Below are positions 1 to 7,995 of a stretch of DNA of 37,440 bases, one piece after another (the first letter of the stretch is position 1; every line of letters starts with the position of its first letter). Made by a program: the position numbers and the translations under genes. The notes below the pieces were generated by a model, which saw nothing but the letters and a program-made list of their open reading frames with translations, did no database searches and had not been told where the DNA came from. The DNA comes from an uncultured Pseudomonadota bacterium (GTDB lineage: Bacteria > Myxococcota_A > Polyangia > Nannocystales > Nannocystaceae): the NCBI GenBank assembly GCA_913061055.1, contig CAJXVA010000029.1, forward strand, positions 1-37,440, in the 5' to 3' direction.

Positions 1-48
1 TCTACACTAGATCGCTCGTCGGCAGCGTCAGATGTGTATAAGAGACAG
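1..48 (+). other. Illumina Nextera adapter left on the contig end (not genomic)
   Basis: Bases 1-7 (TCTACAC) are the end of the P5 flow-cell sequence. Bases 8-15 (TAGATCGC) match the Nextera i5 index known as N501/S501. Bases 16-29 (TCGTCGGCAGCGTC) are the Read 1 adapter, and 30-48 (AGATGTGTATAAGAGACAG) are the 19-bp Tn5 mosaic end. Genome sequence starts at base 49. Open reading frames reaching into this stretch have artificial ends. Confidence 0.98.
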
Positions 49-1635
49 GTTCTGGAGGGCATCGAGCTCGCTCTCGCTCTCGATGTGCCCGGTGGCGTGG
101 CGGTACAAGTTGCGGACGAGGCAGGCGTGCGCAGCCTCGTTCTCGCGGAGCACGGCGCCGACTTCGGCGGCACCGGAGACGGGCGTCCCATCGAGTTCAC
201 TGGCGTCGTCGATCGGTTTGTTGTTGTCCAGCGTCCGGAACGCGCCGACGCCGTCGTAGCTCTCGAGCGCAAAGCCGATGGGATCCATCAGCACGTGACA
301 GCCGGCACACGAACCGTCGGTCATGTGGACCTCGAGGCGCTCGCGCAGGGTCTCGGTGCCGTCGCCAACGGGAAGGTCGGTCGAGACACCCGGTGGGGGC
401 GCTGGGATCGTCGTGCACAACAGCGTCTCGCGAACGAACTTGCCGCGGTGCGTCGGGGAGCTGCTCGAGACGTGGGCGAGCACTGACAACACGCTGGCGT
501 GCCCCAAGATGCCGCCGCGCTTTTGGTCCGGCGGAAGCGTGACTTGCACGAACTCCTCGCCGAACTCTCCTGGGATACCGTAGTGGGCCGCGAGCACGTC
601 GTTGACGAACGTGTAGTCGGCATCGAACATCTCGGAGAAGTCGCCGCCCTCGAAGCCGACGTGCTCGATGAACAGCCGGGTCTCCTCGTGCATCGCCTCG
701 GCGAGCTCGGCGTCGTACGTGGGGAAGGCGATCGCGTCCTTGGGGAGCCCGTCCAGCTCATGAAGCTTGAGCAGCTCCTCGGTGAACGTTCCCAGCGCGC
801 CGCGAGCTTCTTCGCGCTCGAGCAGCGAGAACGCGGACTCTCGCAAGCCGTCGTTGTCGTCGAGTTCCCCAGCTTCGGCGGCATCCAGGAGGGGGCCGTC
901 AGGCGTGGCCCCGGTCAGGAAGAACGACACTCGCGTCGCGAGCTCGGTTCCGCGTAGGCGTCGCTGTCCGTCTTGCTCGGCCTCGCCGGTCTCGACTTGG
1001 TACAGAAACAGGGGGCTCTGCAGCATGGCCGCGAGCGTCGATTCGACTCCCGCGTAGAAGTCGTCGAAGTCGCCCGCGGTGGTGAGTCCGACCGCGGTGT
1101 AGCGATCGAGTTCGTCGGTCTCCAAGGAGCGCCGGAATGCGAGACGGCCGAAGCGCTGCACAAACTCCCGCATGCATGCGTCGTCGGTGGGGCCCGTCGG
1201 GGTGCAGTCCATGTGGCTCAGGTGCGTGCCTGCGCCGAGGGCTGCGGACGCGATGTCGCGGGCCGAGGCTTCGTAGCGGTCGACCTCAGCGCTTCCCAAC
1301 GCGAGCTGGGCCGCACCCACAGCGATGAACCCGTTGATCGCGGCGTCGTCGGGCGGGTTTGCGGCATCGGCCGCCGCGTCTCCTAGCAACAGGCGGACCG
1401 AAGCCACGTACTGCGAGCCAACCAGGCGTCGCAATGCCACCGGTGAGGGCTCGTAGTCATCCGGCACCGGGTCGTCGCTGTCGCTCGCCGTGTCGCCGGT
1501 CCCGCCTTCGCCGGCGGTCGTGGTGAAGCTGTCGGAGCCTCCCGACGGTGTGCCGGTTCCCGAGACGTCGACTCCGGTGTAACAGCCGCCCGCGAGCAAC
1601 GCGGCGGCGCCTAGAAGCAGCGATCTGATCTGCAT
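49..1635 (-). CDS. DUF1592/DUF1588-type lipoprotein, C-terminus cut by the contig end
   Basis: Secreted lipoprotein. The start at 1635 gives a short signal peptide ending in a lipobox (LAGGC, Cys18), then a Gly/Ser/Thr/Asp-rich linker to about residue 60. The body has the usual order of the planctomycete/myxobacterial DUF1587-DUF1595-DUF1592-DUF1588-DUF1585 proteins: RRLVGSQYVASVRLLLG, FGRLAFRRSLETDE, MLQSPLFLYQVE, ATRVSFFLTGATPDGPLLD, then a Cys-rich segment CAGCHVLMDPIGFALE with a CxxCH haem-type motif. The last genomic residues (about ESELDALQN) still belong to the DUF1585-like end, so only a little is missing. Residues LSLIHI after them are adapter. Such proteins are often encoded beside a DUF1552 protein, which would lie off the edge. 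The biochemical function is not established; a redox role is only suggested by CxxCH. Confidence 0.88.
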
Positions 1636-1931
1636 CCTCTTCGATCCCCCTGGGGCTATCGTGCCACGTGGCCCGCGGACGCGGGGGGCTGGGCCGTGGC
1701 GATTGATGTCGGGTCGATCGTGTAGGGCGGGCTACGACAGCGGCGCTCTGCCCCGGCGCGCGGAAGCGTGTTGCGACGACGGCACCCCGAAGAACGACCG
1801 CGCGAGCGCCTGTTCGGAACTCGTCGGGTGGGTGCAGTCGGCACACCAAACGGCGCCGGGCCAGAGCGAAACGACCAGAGACGGCTTCCCGTCGTTCGTG
1901 GGCGCGCCTCGACGGGGGATCGCGAACGCTC
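1636..1931. other. Intergenic region without recognised gene
   Basis: 296 bases between two minus-strand genes. All frames that stay open here are Arg/Pro-rich and look like antisense translations of GC-rich DNA. No clear promoter, terminator or RNA gene was recognised. Confidence 0.5.
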
Positions 1932-4889
1932 TCACCGTCGGTGGCGACGGCGACCCAGACCCCCGATGCCGAGCAGCAGCAAGGCCATCAGACCTGGACT
2001 CGGCCTTTGCACAGCGCAACCGCGCGATGCGTCGGTCGCGGCCGGCTGCGGTTCGACCGCGTCGCTCGAGAACACCAGGCCGGACACCTCGAGTTCGAAG
2101 GCACCAGCTCCGCGGCTGGCGATGGTGACGAGCTGCGCGTGCGCGCCGGCGGGGAGGGAAGCCTGCGCATCGTCGCGGAGATCGAGCCTCGAAACTCTCC
2201 ACTCTCGGGAGCCCGCCTCGAGAGTCGTGCAGTAGGCGTCACCCGCCTCCGTCTGGACGCAAAGCTCGACCGCCCGTGTCGCGTCGACGTGCAGCGCCAG
2301 GGAGTTGGTGTCTTCGAGGGATACGGGCCGGGCGAAGTGTCGAGCGACACCGCCGAACCCCGCGTCGTCCGCGACGGTCCCCGCGGCGCGAGCGCAACCG
2401 GCGAACGCGAGCGGTCCATCGATGGAGCGCGGTGAACACCCGGTGCGATCGAAGTTGACCGCTGACGCGCCTCCCCACAGCGAGTCGTCGTAGGCCGCCC
2501 AAGCGCCGTCGGAGAGCCAGACTTGGTCCTGAAGCTGCCCACCCACCACGAGTTCTGCGGTCACGTCGAGTACCCGCCCCACGTCGATCTCGACCCAGCC
2601 CTCGTCGGTGGAGAGCTCACGGACTTCGACCTTCTGGGTGAGCGCATCCTCCTGGAGCGCGACCGTACGCAAGACCAGGGCTTCATCTTGCCGAGCGTAG
2701 CGACGCAGGTCCATCCGCAGCGTCCCCGCGAGGACCTCCGCCGACGCGACGGCTGCGGCCGGGAGCGACGTTTGCGGAGTGGCCTCCACGATGGGCTCGC
2801 CGCCCGAGATGGCCTCGTCCTCCCACAGCGCCTCGTGCCCCGGGGGGCGCAACGGGCCGTACGTTTCCGCGGCCCGCTCGAGCACGGCGCGGGCGAGCGT
2901 GAGCTCTCCGCCGGGGACGTTGGACCAGGTCTGCACCCGGACCACCTGCTGCTCGGTCTGCGGGATGGGGTAGTCGGACGTCAGCCAGTACGAGAACACG
3001 TCTGCCCCCTGCACCCCCCTGTGGAGACTGAACACCGCGGCATGGTCAAGCAGGCCGTCTCGCCGCGTCGTAGCCCGCAGCACATCGTGGCCACCCACGT
3101 CGCTGATGAACATGTCGTCGATGGATGCGCCCCGAGCACGGTCGCAAACGAGCTTCGAGTGCTCGTACACCTCACCGATCGTCTGGACGAGCAGAACGCC
3201 TCCGACGCGCGTGCCGTCGTCGTCGAAGTAGTCCAACGCGAAGGTCGAGCTGGCGTTGGTGATGTCGGGTAGATCCGTCGGGGTCGCCTCCGCTGTGGTT
3301 GTTCCCAGCGTCCCGGCCGCGGGTGCCAGCAGCAGGAGGTCGGTCGCGGAGCGGAACCCGGGCATCGGCCCTTCGGTCACACGGGTGCGTCGGACCGCCC
3401 GTCGGGCCAGGGCGCTGGCCAATCGCCCATTGGACTCCAATCCGTTGCCGCCGCCCGAACTCGCGACGCCGCCGTATTGGTCGCCGTCGTTCGTGCCGTC
3501 GCCGTCCGAGTCCGGGTCGCTGGGGTCGGTTCCGAACGCGCATGCCTCCTCGAAATCTCCCGCCCCATCACCGTCGGCGTCGGCGAAAGCATCGACCGCC
3601 TGGACTTCGATGGTGGACGAGGTCGAGGACTCGAGCCACGTGAACGTGTCGAGGAAGGCCTGGTTGCCCTTGCCGCCGCTGTTCCAGTTTCCCCACGAGC
3701 GGGCGTTGACGTTGGCGATCGCAGCCGTGTCGTAGGCGCCCGGAAAAACTCCCTGTGCGCCGGAGTCCTCGAGACCGAGCTGCCCACTCGGCATCGGCTG
3801 GGCGTTGTCTTGAACAGCTGCGTCGTTCCAGTACATGCGCAGCGGACTGCGGGTGAGATCGGGGTGGACCTCGTACAGTCGCATCCCGGGATAGCTGGTC
3901 TCGATGTCCGCACCGACGTAGTGAAACTCGCCGACGTTCACCTGCACCTGGCACTCGTAGGTTCCGATGTCGACCTCGACGCCGTCATGAAGGCCGTCCC
4001 ACTGCACCTCGTTGAGTCCGATGTCGCTCGCACCGACGAGCAACAGGTCCTCGCCACCCACGGGATCGAACGTCCCGTCTTGGTCGAGGTCGCACATCAG
4101 GTGGTACGAGCCCTGCGAGGTGGATGTGAACTGGAACCGGCCGGTGGAGCCGCCGGGTACGACCTGGTCGCAGGGGTCCATCGGGTTCCCGTCCGCGTCG
4201 AGGGAGGTGCCGCCGACGAACTCCAGCCCGTTGACCAGTGGCGATGAGGCCGAGTACGAAGCGTTGGTTGGGGGGTTGAGGTAGATGGCAAACCCTTCGC
4301 TGGTGGCGTTACCCGCCTGCGGCACGCTTCGACCCCCGTTGGGTCCCTCCACGCCGACCTGGTTGGCGTTGATGTTGTAGACGTACCCGGCCAGTCCCTC
4401 GAGCTTGAGCTCGATGACCGACTGCTCGTCGAGACCGCCTCCGGGCACCACGGCGTAGAAGCTCGCGGATGTTGCTCGATCTTCAGAGAACGCGCCGGCG
4501 TTGAACCTCCAGTCGTACGAATGCAGTCGCCCGAGGGTGTCGGTCTGCGCGAGCACGGTGAGGTCCCAGAGCGTATCGACGACCTGGTTGTCGTTGAGCA
4601 CGAGTCGGTAGGTGCCGTTGCTGAAACTGTCGAGCGCGCCCGTGCTCTGTCCCGAGGCGAGCTCGGCCAGTGCGAAACCACCGGGAGTGGTGATGCTCAC
4701 CGTCCCCACGCCGGTCCACTGAATCTGCTCGACGGTGTTGTCGACGATGTCGACGTGGAGCACGGTCCCCGATCGAAGTGCTTGGGTGACGCCAAGCTCG
4801 TCCGTCCCCTCTGCGAAGACGTCGCCTGCCCACAACAGCGCCAGGAAGGGGGTGGAACAGAGGGCATGGCGGAGTGGGCTGCGTCGCAT
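1932..4889 (-). CDS. Large secreted protein with calcium-type repeats and MYXO-CTERM-like tail
   Basis: A 985-residue exported protein. The frame is open upstream to 5084, but ATG 4889 is preferred because it begins a signal peptide (MRRSPLRHALCSTPFLALLW...VFA). The upstream extension is unlike a signal sequence and overlaps promoter signals. The N-terminal 400 residues are beta-rich and unassigned. Around residues 430-465 lies an Asp-rich stretch (DADGDGAGDFEEAC, DPDSDGDGTNDGD) like thrombospondin type-3 or dockerin-type calcium-binding repeats. The C-terminus has a Cys (RGCAVQ), a hydrophobic segment (LMALLLLGIGGLG) and RRRHRR, the layout of MYXO-CTERM sorting signals on myxobacterial surface proteins. 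It is divergent from glmS and shares the twin palindromes at 4951-4996, which suggests co-regulation with the polysaccharide locus. The role is unknown; a matrix or surface protein is a guess. Confidence 0.85.
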   Translation of the reverse strand: MRRSPLRHALCSTPFLALLWAGDVFAEGTDELGVTQALRSGTVLHVDIVDNTVEQIQWTGVGTVSITTPGGFALAELASGQSTGALDSFSNGTYRLVLNDNQVVDTLWDLTVLAQTDTLGRLHSYDWRFNAGAFSEDRATSASFYAVVPGGGLDEQSVIELKLEGLAGYVYNINANQVGVEGPNGGRSVPQAGNATSEGFAIYLNPPTNASYSASSPLVNGLEFVGGTSLDADGNPMDPCDQVVPGGSTGRFQFTSTSQGSYHLMCDLDQDGTFDPVGGEDLLLVGASDIGLNEVQWDGLHDGVEVDIGTYECQVQVNVGEFHYVGADIETSYPGMRLYEVHPDLTRSPLRMYWNDAAVQDNAQPMPSGQLGLEDSGAQGVFPGAYDTAAIANVNARSWGNWNSGGKGNQAFLDTFTWLESSTSSTIEVQAVDAFADADGDGAGDFEEACAFGTDPSDPDSDGDGTNDGDQYGGVASSGGGNGLESNGRLASALARRAVRRTRVTEGPMPGFRSATDLLLLAPAAGTLGTTTAEATPTDLPDITNASSTFALDYFDDDGTRVGGVLLVQTIGEVYEHSKLVCDRARGASIDDMFISDVGGHDVLRATTRRDGLLDHAAVFSLHRGVQGADVFSYWLTSDYPIPQTEQQVVRVQTWSNVPGGELTLARAVLERAAETYGPLRPPGHEALWEDEAISGGEPIVEATPQTSLPAAAVASAEVLAGTLRMDLRRYARQDEALVLRTVALQEDALTQKVEVRELSTDEGWVEIDVGRVLDVTAELVVGGQLQDQVWLSDGAWAAYDDSLWGGASAVNFDRTGCSPRSIDGPLAFAGCARAAGTVADDAGFGGVARHFARPVSLEDTNSLALHVDATRAVELCVQTEAGDAYCTTLEAGSREWRVSRLDLRDDAQASLPAGAHAQLVTIASRGAGAFELEVSGLVFSSDAVEPQPAATDASRGCAVQRPSPGLMALLLLGIGGLGRRRHRR

Positions 4890-4902
4890 CGAGCCCGGGT
4901 TG

Positions 4903-4919
4903 TGCAAGGCATGCGCCAG
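4903..4919 (-). promoter_or_regulatory. Candidate sigma-54 promoter for the MYXO-CTERM-like gene
   Basis: The minus strand reads CTGGCGCATGCCTTGCA, with GG-N10-GC spacing. The -24 element TGGCGC is one mismatch from TGGCAC and the -12 element TTGCA is a full match. The predicted transcript would start near 4893, only about 4 nt before ATG 4889. Transcription would thus be nearly leaderless, which lowers confidence. Confidence 0.4.
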
Positions 4920-4950
4920 GTGCTTTCGCCAGGGGTCGAACCACCCGGTT

Positions 4951-4965
4951 GTCTCAGGCTGAGAC
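4951..4965. promoter_or_regulatory. Palindromic activator-type site, copy 1
   Basis: GTCTCAGGCTGAGAC is a perfect inverted repeat of 7 bp around one central base. It is centred 127 bp upstream of the predicted glmS start of transcription and about 65 bp upstream of the divergent one, typical distances for sigma-54 enhancer sites. It matches copy 3 at 15909-15923 at 13 of 15 bases. Confidence 0.72.
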
Positions 4966-4981
4966 CAGGATCGCGGATCGG

Positions 4982-4996
4982 TTCTCAGCTTGAGAC
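4982..4996. promoter_or_regulatory. Palindromic activator-type site, copy 2
   Basis: TTCTCAGCTTGAGAC contains TCTCA-N3-TGAGA and matches copy 1 at 12 of 15 bases. Its centre is 31 bp from that of copy 1, about three helical turns, so two dimers would sit on the same DNA face as in NtrC-type tandem enhancers. Confidence 0.68.
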
Positions 4997-5057
4997 TGGT
5001 GGCGCATCCGGTGCCTCCGAGACAGACACAACGACGCATCGCAACACCGATCCCGGC

Positions 5058-5074
5058 TTGGCATTCCCCGTGCA
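5058..5074 (+). promoter_or_regulatory. Sigma-54 promoter of the glmS operon
   Basis: TTGGCATTCCCCGTGCA has TTGGCA at -24, GTGCA at -12 and exact GG-N10-GC spacing (GG 5060-5061, GC 5072-5073). Transcription should begin near 5085, leaving a leader of about 32 nt before ATG 5117. Two palindromic sites lie about 96 and 127 bp upstream. Confidence 0.65.
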
Positions 5075-5116
5075 CTGACAGCACTGCACGCCACCGAAAC
5101 CGGCGTGGGAGAGAAT

Positions 5117-6949
5117 ATGTGTGGGATCATTGGATACGCGGGGCAGCGAGACGGAACCGAGGAGGTCCTGTGCGGCCTCACTGGGCTGGAATACCGGGGG
5201 TACGACTCTGCGGGACTTGCGACGATCGGCCCCCACGGTGGCTTGTCGATCACACGCTCACGCGGTGGAGTCGAGAGCTTGCGGCGCAAGTTGGACGGCG
5301 CCGACTCGCACGTCCGGTTCGCGATTGGGCACACGCGGTGGGCAACCCACGGCGTCCCGGATGACCGCAACGCGCACCCACATGTCGACTGCCAGGGGCG
5401 AATCGCCGTCGTCCACAACGGCATCGTCGAGAATGCCGGGGAGCTGCGGCGTCGGCTGGCGTCTCAGGGGCACACGCTCCATTCCGACACCGACACCGAG
5501 TGTATCGCCCACCTCATCGAAGACGCCTACACCGGGGATCTCGAGGCCGCGGTCCGAGAGGCGACCGCGCAGCTGGTCGGAAACTACGCGCTGGCCGTCG
5601 TCGCGCGCGACGAGGACTGCATCGTCGCGACGCGTCGCGGCAGCCCACTCATCGTCGGGGTGGGGGAGGGCGAGTTCATGCTCGCCTCGGACGTCCTTCC
5701 GATTCTCGCGCGCACCCAGGAGGTCATCTACCTCGAAGATGGCCACGTCGCGGCGATTCGCGGCGAGACGCTGACGCTACGAGACGACGTTGGCGACACC
5801 GTTCCGCTGGTGACGACTCGGGTTGAGGGATCGGTCGAGGACGCGACGCGAGCCGGATTCGAAACCTACATGCGCAAGGAAATCGATGACCAGCCGGCGG
5901 CCATCGGGCGCTGTCTGCAGGGACGGTTGGTCTCCGGAGTTGAGCCACATGTTGTCCTGCGCGAGCTCGAGGCCCTCTTCGCGGCCCACGGAGCGCCACG
6001 ACGGGTCATCTTCGCGGCCTGCGGAACGTCCCTGCACGCGAGTCTCGCGGTCAAGAACTCGATCGAGCAGTGGTGCGGTGTACCCGTCGACGTCCAGGTC
6101 GCCTCCGAGCTTCGTTATGGGGGGATGCTCGGACGCGAGGGGGACCTCCTCATCGCTGTGAGTCAGTCGGGGGAGACCGCCGACACGCTGGCCTGCGTCG
6201 AAATGGCCCAGTCGCGCGGAGTCCCGGTGCTCGCGGTGTGCAATGTGGCAGGGAGTTCGCTTGCCCGTTGTGCCGATGCGACGCTGTTGACCCGCGCTGG
6301 GCCGGAGGTGAGCGTTGCCTCGACGAAGGCCTTCACGACGCAGTGTGTGACGCTGCAGCTGGTCGCCGCATGGCTCGCTCCACGAACGAATGACGTCGAT
6401 CCCGATGCGGTCACCGCAGCGCTCGACGGTCTGGCGGTGCTGCCCGCGCTGATTCGGCAGGTCATCGACACGGAGCCTGAGATCGCCGTGGCAGCGATGG
6501 CCGCCGCCGATTCGCGCCTGCACATCTTCCTGGGCCGGGGGCTCGGTCACGCCGTCGCGCTCGAGGGCGCACTCAAGCTCGCGGAGCTGAGCTACCTGCC
6601 CGCGGTCGGGTACGCCGCCGGAGAGATCAAGCATGGGCCACTGGCCATGGTGGACGCACTGGTCAACGTCGTGTGCGTGCTCCCCAGCGGGACGCTGCGA
6701 CGAAAGATGTTGTGCGCCGTGTCCGAGGTTCGTGCTCGCGGTGGTCGGGTGCTGGCCATCGGCGCTCGCGGGCAGGACGACGTTGCGGCGCTGGGCGACA
6801 GTCTGCTCGAGCTTCCAGGCTCGGACGTCGGGAGCGAAGGGCTGCTGGCTGCGGTCGCCCTCCAGCTGTTCGCGCTTCACGTCGCGCGGCACCTCGGTCG
6901 AGACATCGACCGTCCTCGGAACTTGGCCAAGAGCGTCACGGTGGAGTAG
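5117..6949 (+). CDS. glmS: Glutamine--fructose-6-phosphate aminotransferase (isomerizing)
   Basis: Makes glucosamine-6-phosphate from fructose-6-phosphate and glutamine, the first committed step to UDP-GlcNAc; cytoplasmic. At 610 residues it has the family's usual length. An in-frame GTG lies at 5105, but ATG 5117 is chosen because it gives MCGIIGY, whose Cys2 becomes the N-terminal nucleophile, and it follows a purine-rich ribosome site (GGAGAG, 5108-5113). The N-terminal glutaminase half shows EYRGYDSAG, GHTRWATHG and HNGIVEN. Two SIS sugar-isomerase domains follow, with SQSGETADT near residue 350 and the standard end NLAKSVTVE. It is first in an operon with the ATP-grasp and glycosyltransferase genes (gaps of 5 and 3 nt), so this copy probably feeds amino sugar to the polysaccharide. 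Whether the genome has another glmS cannot be seen here. Confidence 0.97.
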   Translation: MCGIIGYAGQRDGTEEVLCGLTGLEYRGYDSAGLATIGPHGGLSITRSRGGVESLRRKLDGADSHVRFAIGHTRWATHGVPDDRNAHPHVDCQGRIAVVHNGIVENAGELRRRLASQGHTLHSDTDTECIAHLIEDAYTGDLEAAVREATAQLVGNYALAVVARDEDCIVATRRGSPLIVGVGEGEFMLASDVLPILARTQEVIYLEDGHVAAIRGETLTLRDDVGDTVPLVTTRVEGSVEDATRAGFETYMRKEIDDQPAAIGRCLQGRLVSGVEPHVVLRELEALFAAHGAPRRVIFAACGTSLHASLAVKNSIEQWCGVPVDVQVASELRYGGMLGREGDLLIAVSQSGETADTLACVEMAQSRGVPVLAVCNVAGSSLARCADATLLTRAGPEVSVASTKAFTTQCVTLQLVAAWLAPRTNDVDPDAVTAALDGLAVLPALIRQVIDTEPEIAVAAMAAADSRLHIFLGRGLGHAVALEGALKLAELSYLPAVGYAAGEIKHGPLAMVDALVNVVCVLPSGTLRRKMLCAVSEVRARGGRVLAIGARGQDDVAALGDSLLELPGSDVGSEGLLAAVALQLFALHVARHLGRDIDRPRNLAKSVTVE

Positions 6950-6954
6950 AGCAG

Positions 6955-7992
6955 ATGAAAGAAACAGTTGAACTCAACGGTTGTCGTGTCCTGGTGACCG
7001 GCGCAGGCGGTCCCGCTGGCTACAGCGTCTTGGAGCGTCTCGCGGCCTGGTGCCCCGGGCTGATCCTCTACGCCGCCGATGCATCGCCACTGGCGTCCGG
7101 TCTGTTCGTTGTGCCCGAACCCCGCCGCCACGTGGTGCCGATGGGCGCGGACGGGCAGTTCGCAGATACGCTCGAGCGGCTATGTCGGTCGCTTTGCATC
7201 GACTTGGTCATCCCCACCGTCGATAGCGAGCTGCTTCCGCTCTCGCTGGCGCGGCGGCAACTCCTTCGCAGCGGCACCCGTGTCGCAGTGTCGACTCCCC
7301 TCGGACTGAGGGCTTGTGCCGACAAGGTCGAGCTCACGAAGATCCTGGCGCGAGTGATTCCAACGGCGCCCACGATCGTGTGGGCGGGGCAGGAACTTCC
7401 CCCTGAACTGTCGACAGGTCGGTTGGTGGCAAAACCCCGACAGGGCTCGGGCGCTCGTGGGGTTCACATCATCGATGACGCGTCCGAGTTGGCGGCGATT
7501 CCCGTGGATGGGTCGTACCTGGTGATGCAGCACCTTCCCGGACCCGAGTACTCGGTCGACGTGTTTCGAACCTCGGATGGTCGCGTGCTCGCGACCGTGC
7601 CTCGAGAGAGGTTGCGCGTGGACTCCGGCGTCGCCATCGCGGCGCGTACGGTGCACGACCCCGAACTGGAGGACTACGCCGCTCGTGCCGTCGAGAGGCT
7701 CAATCTCACCGGGACGGTGAACGTGCAGTTCCGTCGGGATGACGCGGGGCGGCCCAAGCTTCTGGAGATCAACCCTCGCTTTCCAGGGACCATGCCTCTG
7801 ACGGTCGCCGCAGGGGTGGACATGCCGCGCCTGACCGTGCTCGATGCGTTCGGCCTGTGCGGGGACATCGAGCCGATGGGATTCGACGAGGTCGCGATCG
7901 TCCGGCGCTGGCGGGAGCAGATCGTGGATGTCGACAGCCTCGTGGGCCCCGGCGAGATCGAATCGGTCGCGCTCGAGGGAGCAGCCGAGTAG
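6955..7992 (+). CDS. ATP-grasp ligase, carbamoyl-phosphate-synthase-like
   Basis: A 345-residue cytoplasmic ATP-grasp enzyme. These join a carboxylate, via an acyl-phosphate, to an amine or thiol. ATG 6955 is 5 nt after glmS. The N-terminal pre-ATP-grasp domain has a Rossmann-like start (VLVTGAGGPAGYSV). Next come the ATP-binding segment KPRQGSGARGVHIID and the nucleotide-clamp region LVMQHLPGPEYSVDV. The metal-binding motif LLEINPRFPGT keeps Glu, Asn and Arg of ExNxR, so it should be active. The substrate is unknown. Placed between glmS and a polysaccharide synthase, with a PIG-L deacetylase nearby, it may acylate an amino sugar, possibly with an amino acid. It is a paralogue of the protein at 16035-16976 (compare VQFRRDDAGRPKLLEI with VRFRRDFVGLPRVIDV). 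Confidence 0.85.
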   Translation: MKETVELNGCRVLVTGAGGPAGYSVLERLAAWCPGLILYAADASPLASGLFVVPEPRRHVVPMGADGQFADTLERLCRSLCIDLVIPTVDSELLPLSLARRQLLRSGTRVAVSTPLGLRACADKVELTKILARVIPTAPTIVWAGQELPPELSTGRLVAKPRQGSGARGVHIIDDASELAAIPVDGSYLVMQHLPGPEYSVDVFRTSDGRVLATVPRERLRVDSGVAIAARTVHDPELEDYAARAVERLNLTGTVNVQFRRDDAGRPKLLEINPRFPGTMPLTVAAGVDMPRLTVLDAFGLCGDIEPMGFDEVAIVRRWREQIVDVDSLVGPGEIESVALEGAAE

Positions 7993-7995
7993 CCC

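Noticed and set aside
32..486. Two plus-strand reading frames at the left end (to 259 and 486)
   Set aside because: Their starts are adapter sequence and the rest is antisense to the DUF1592-type gene.
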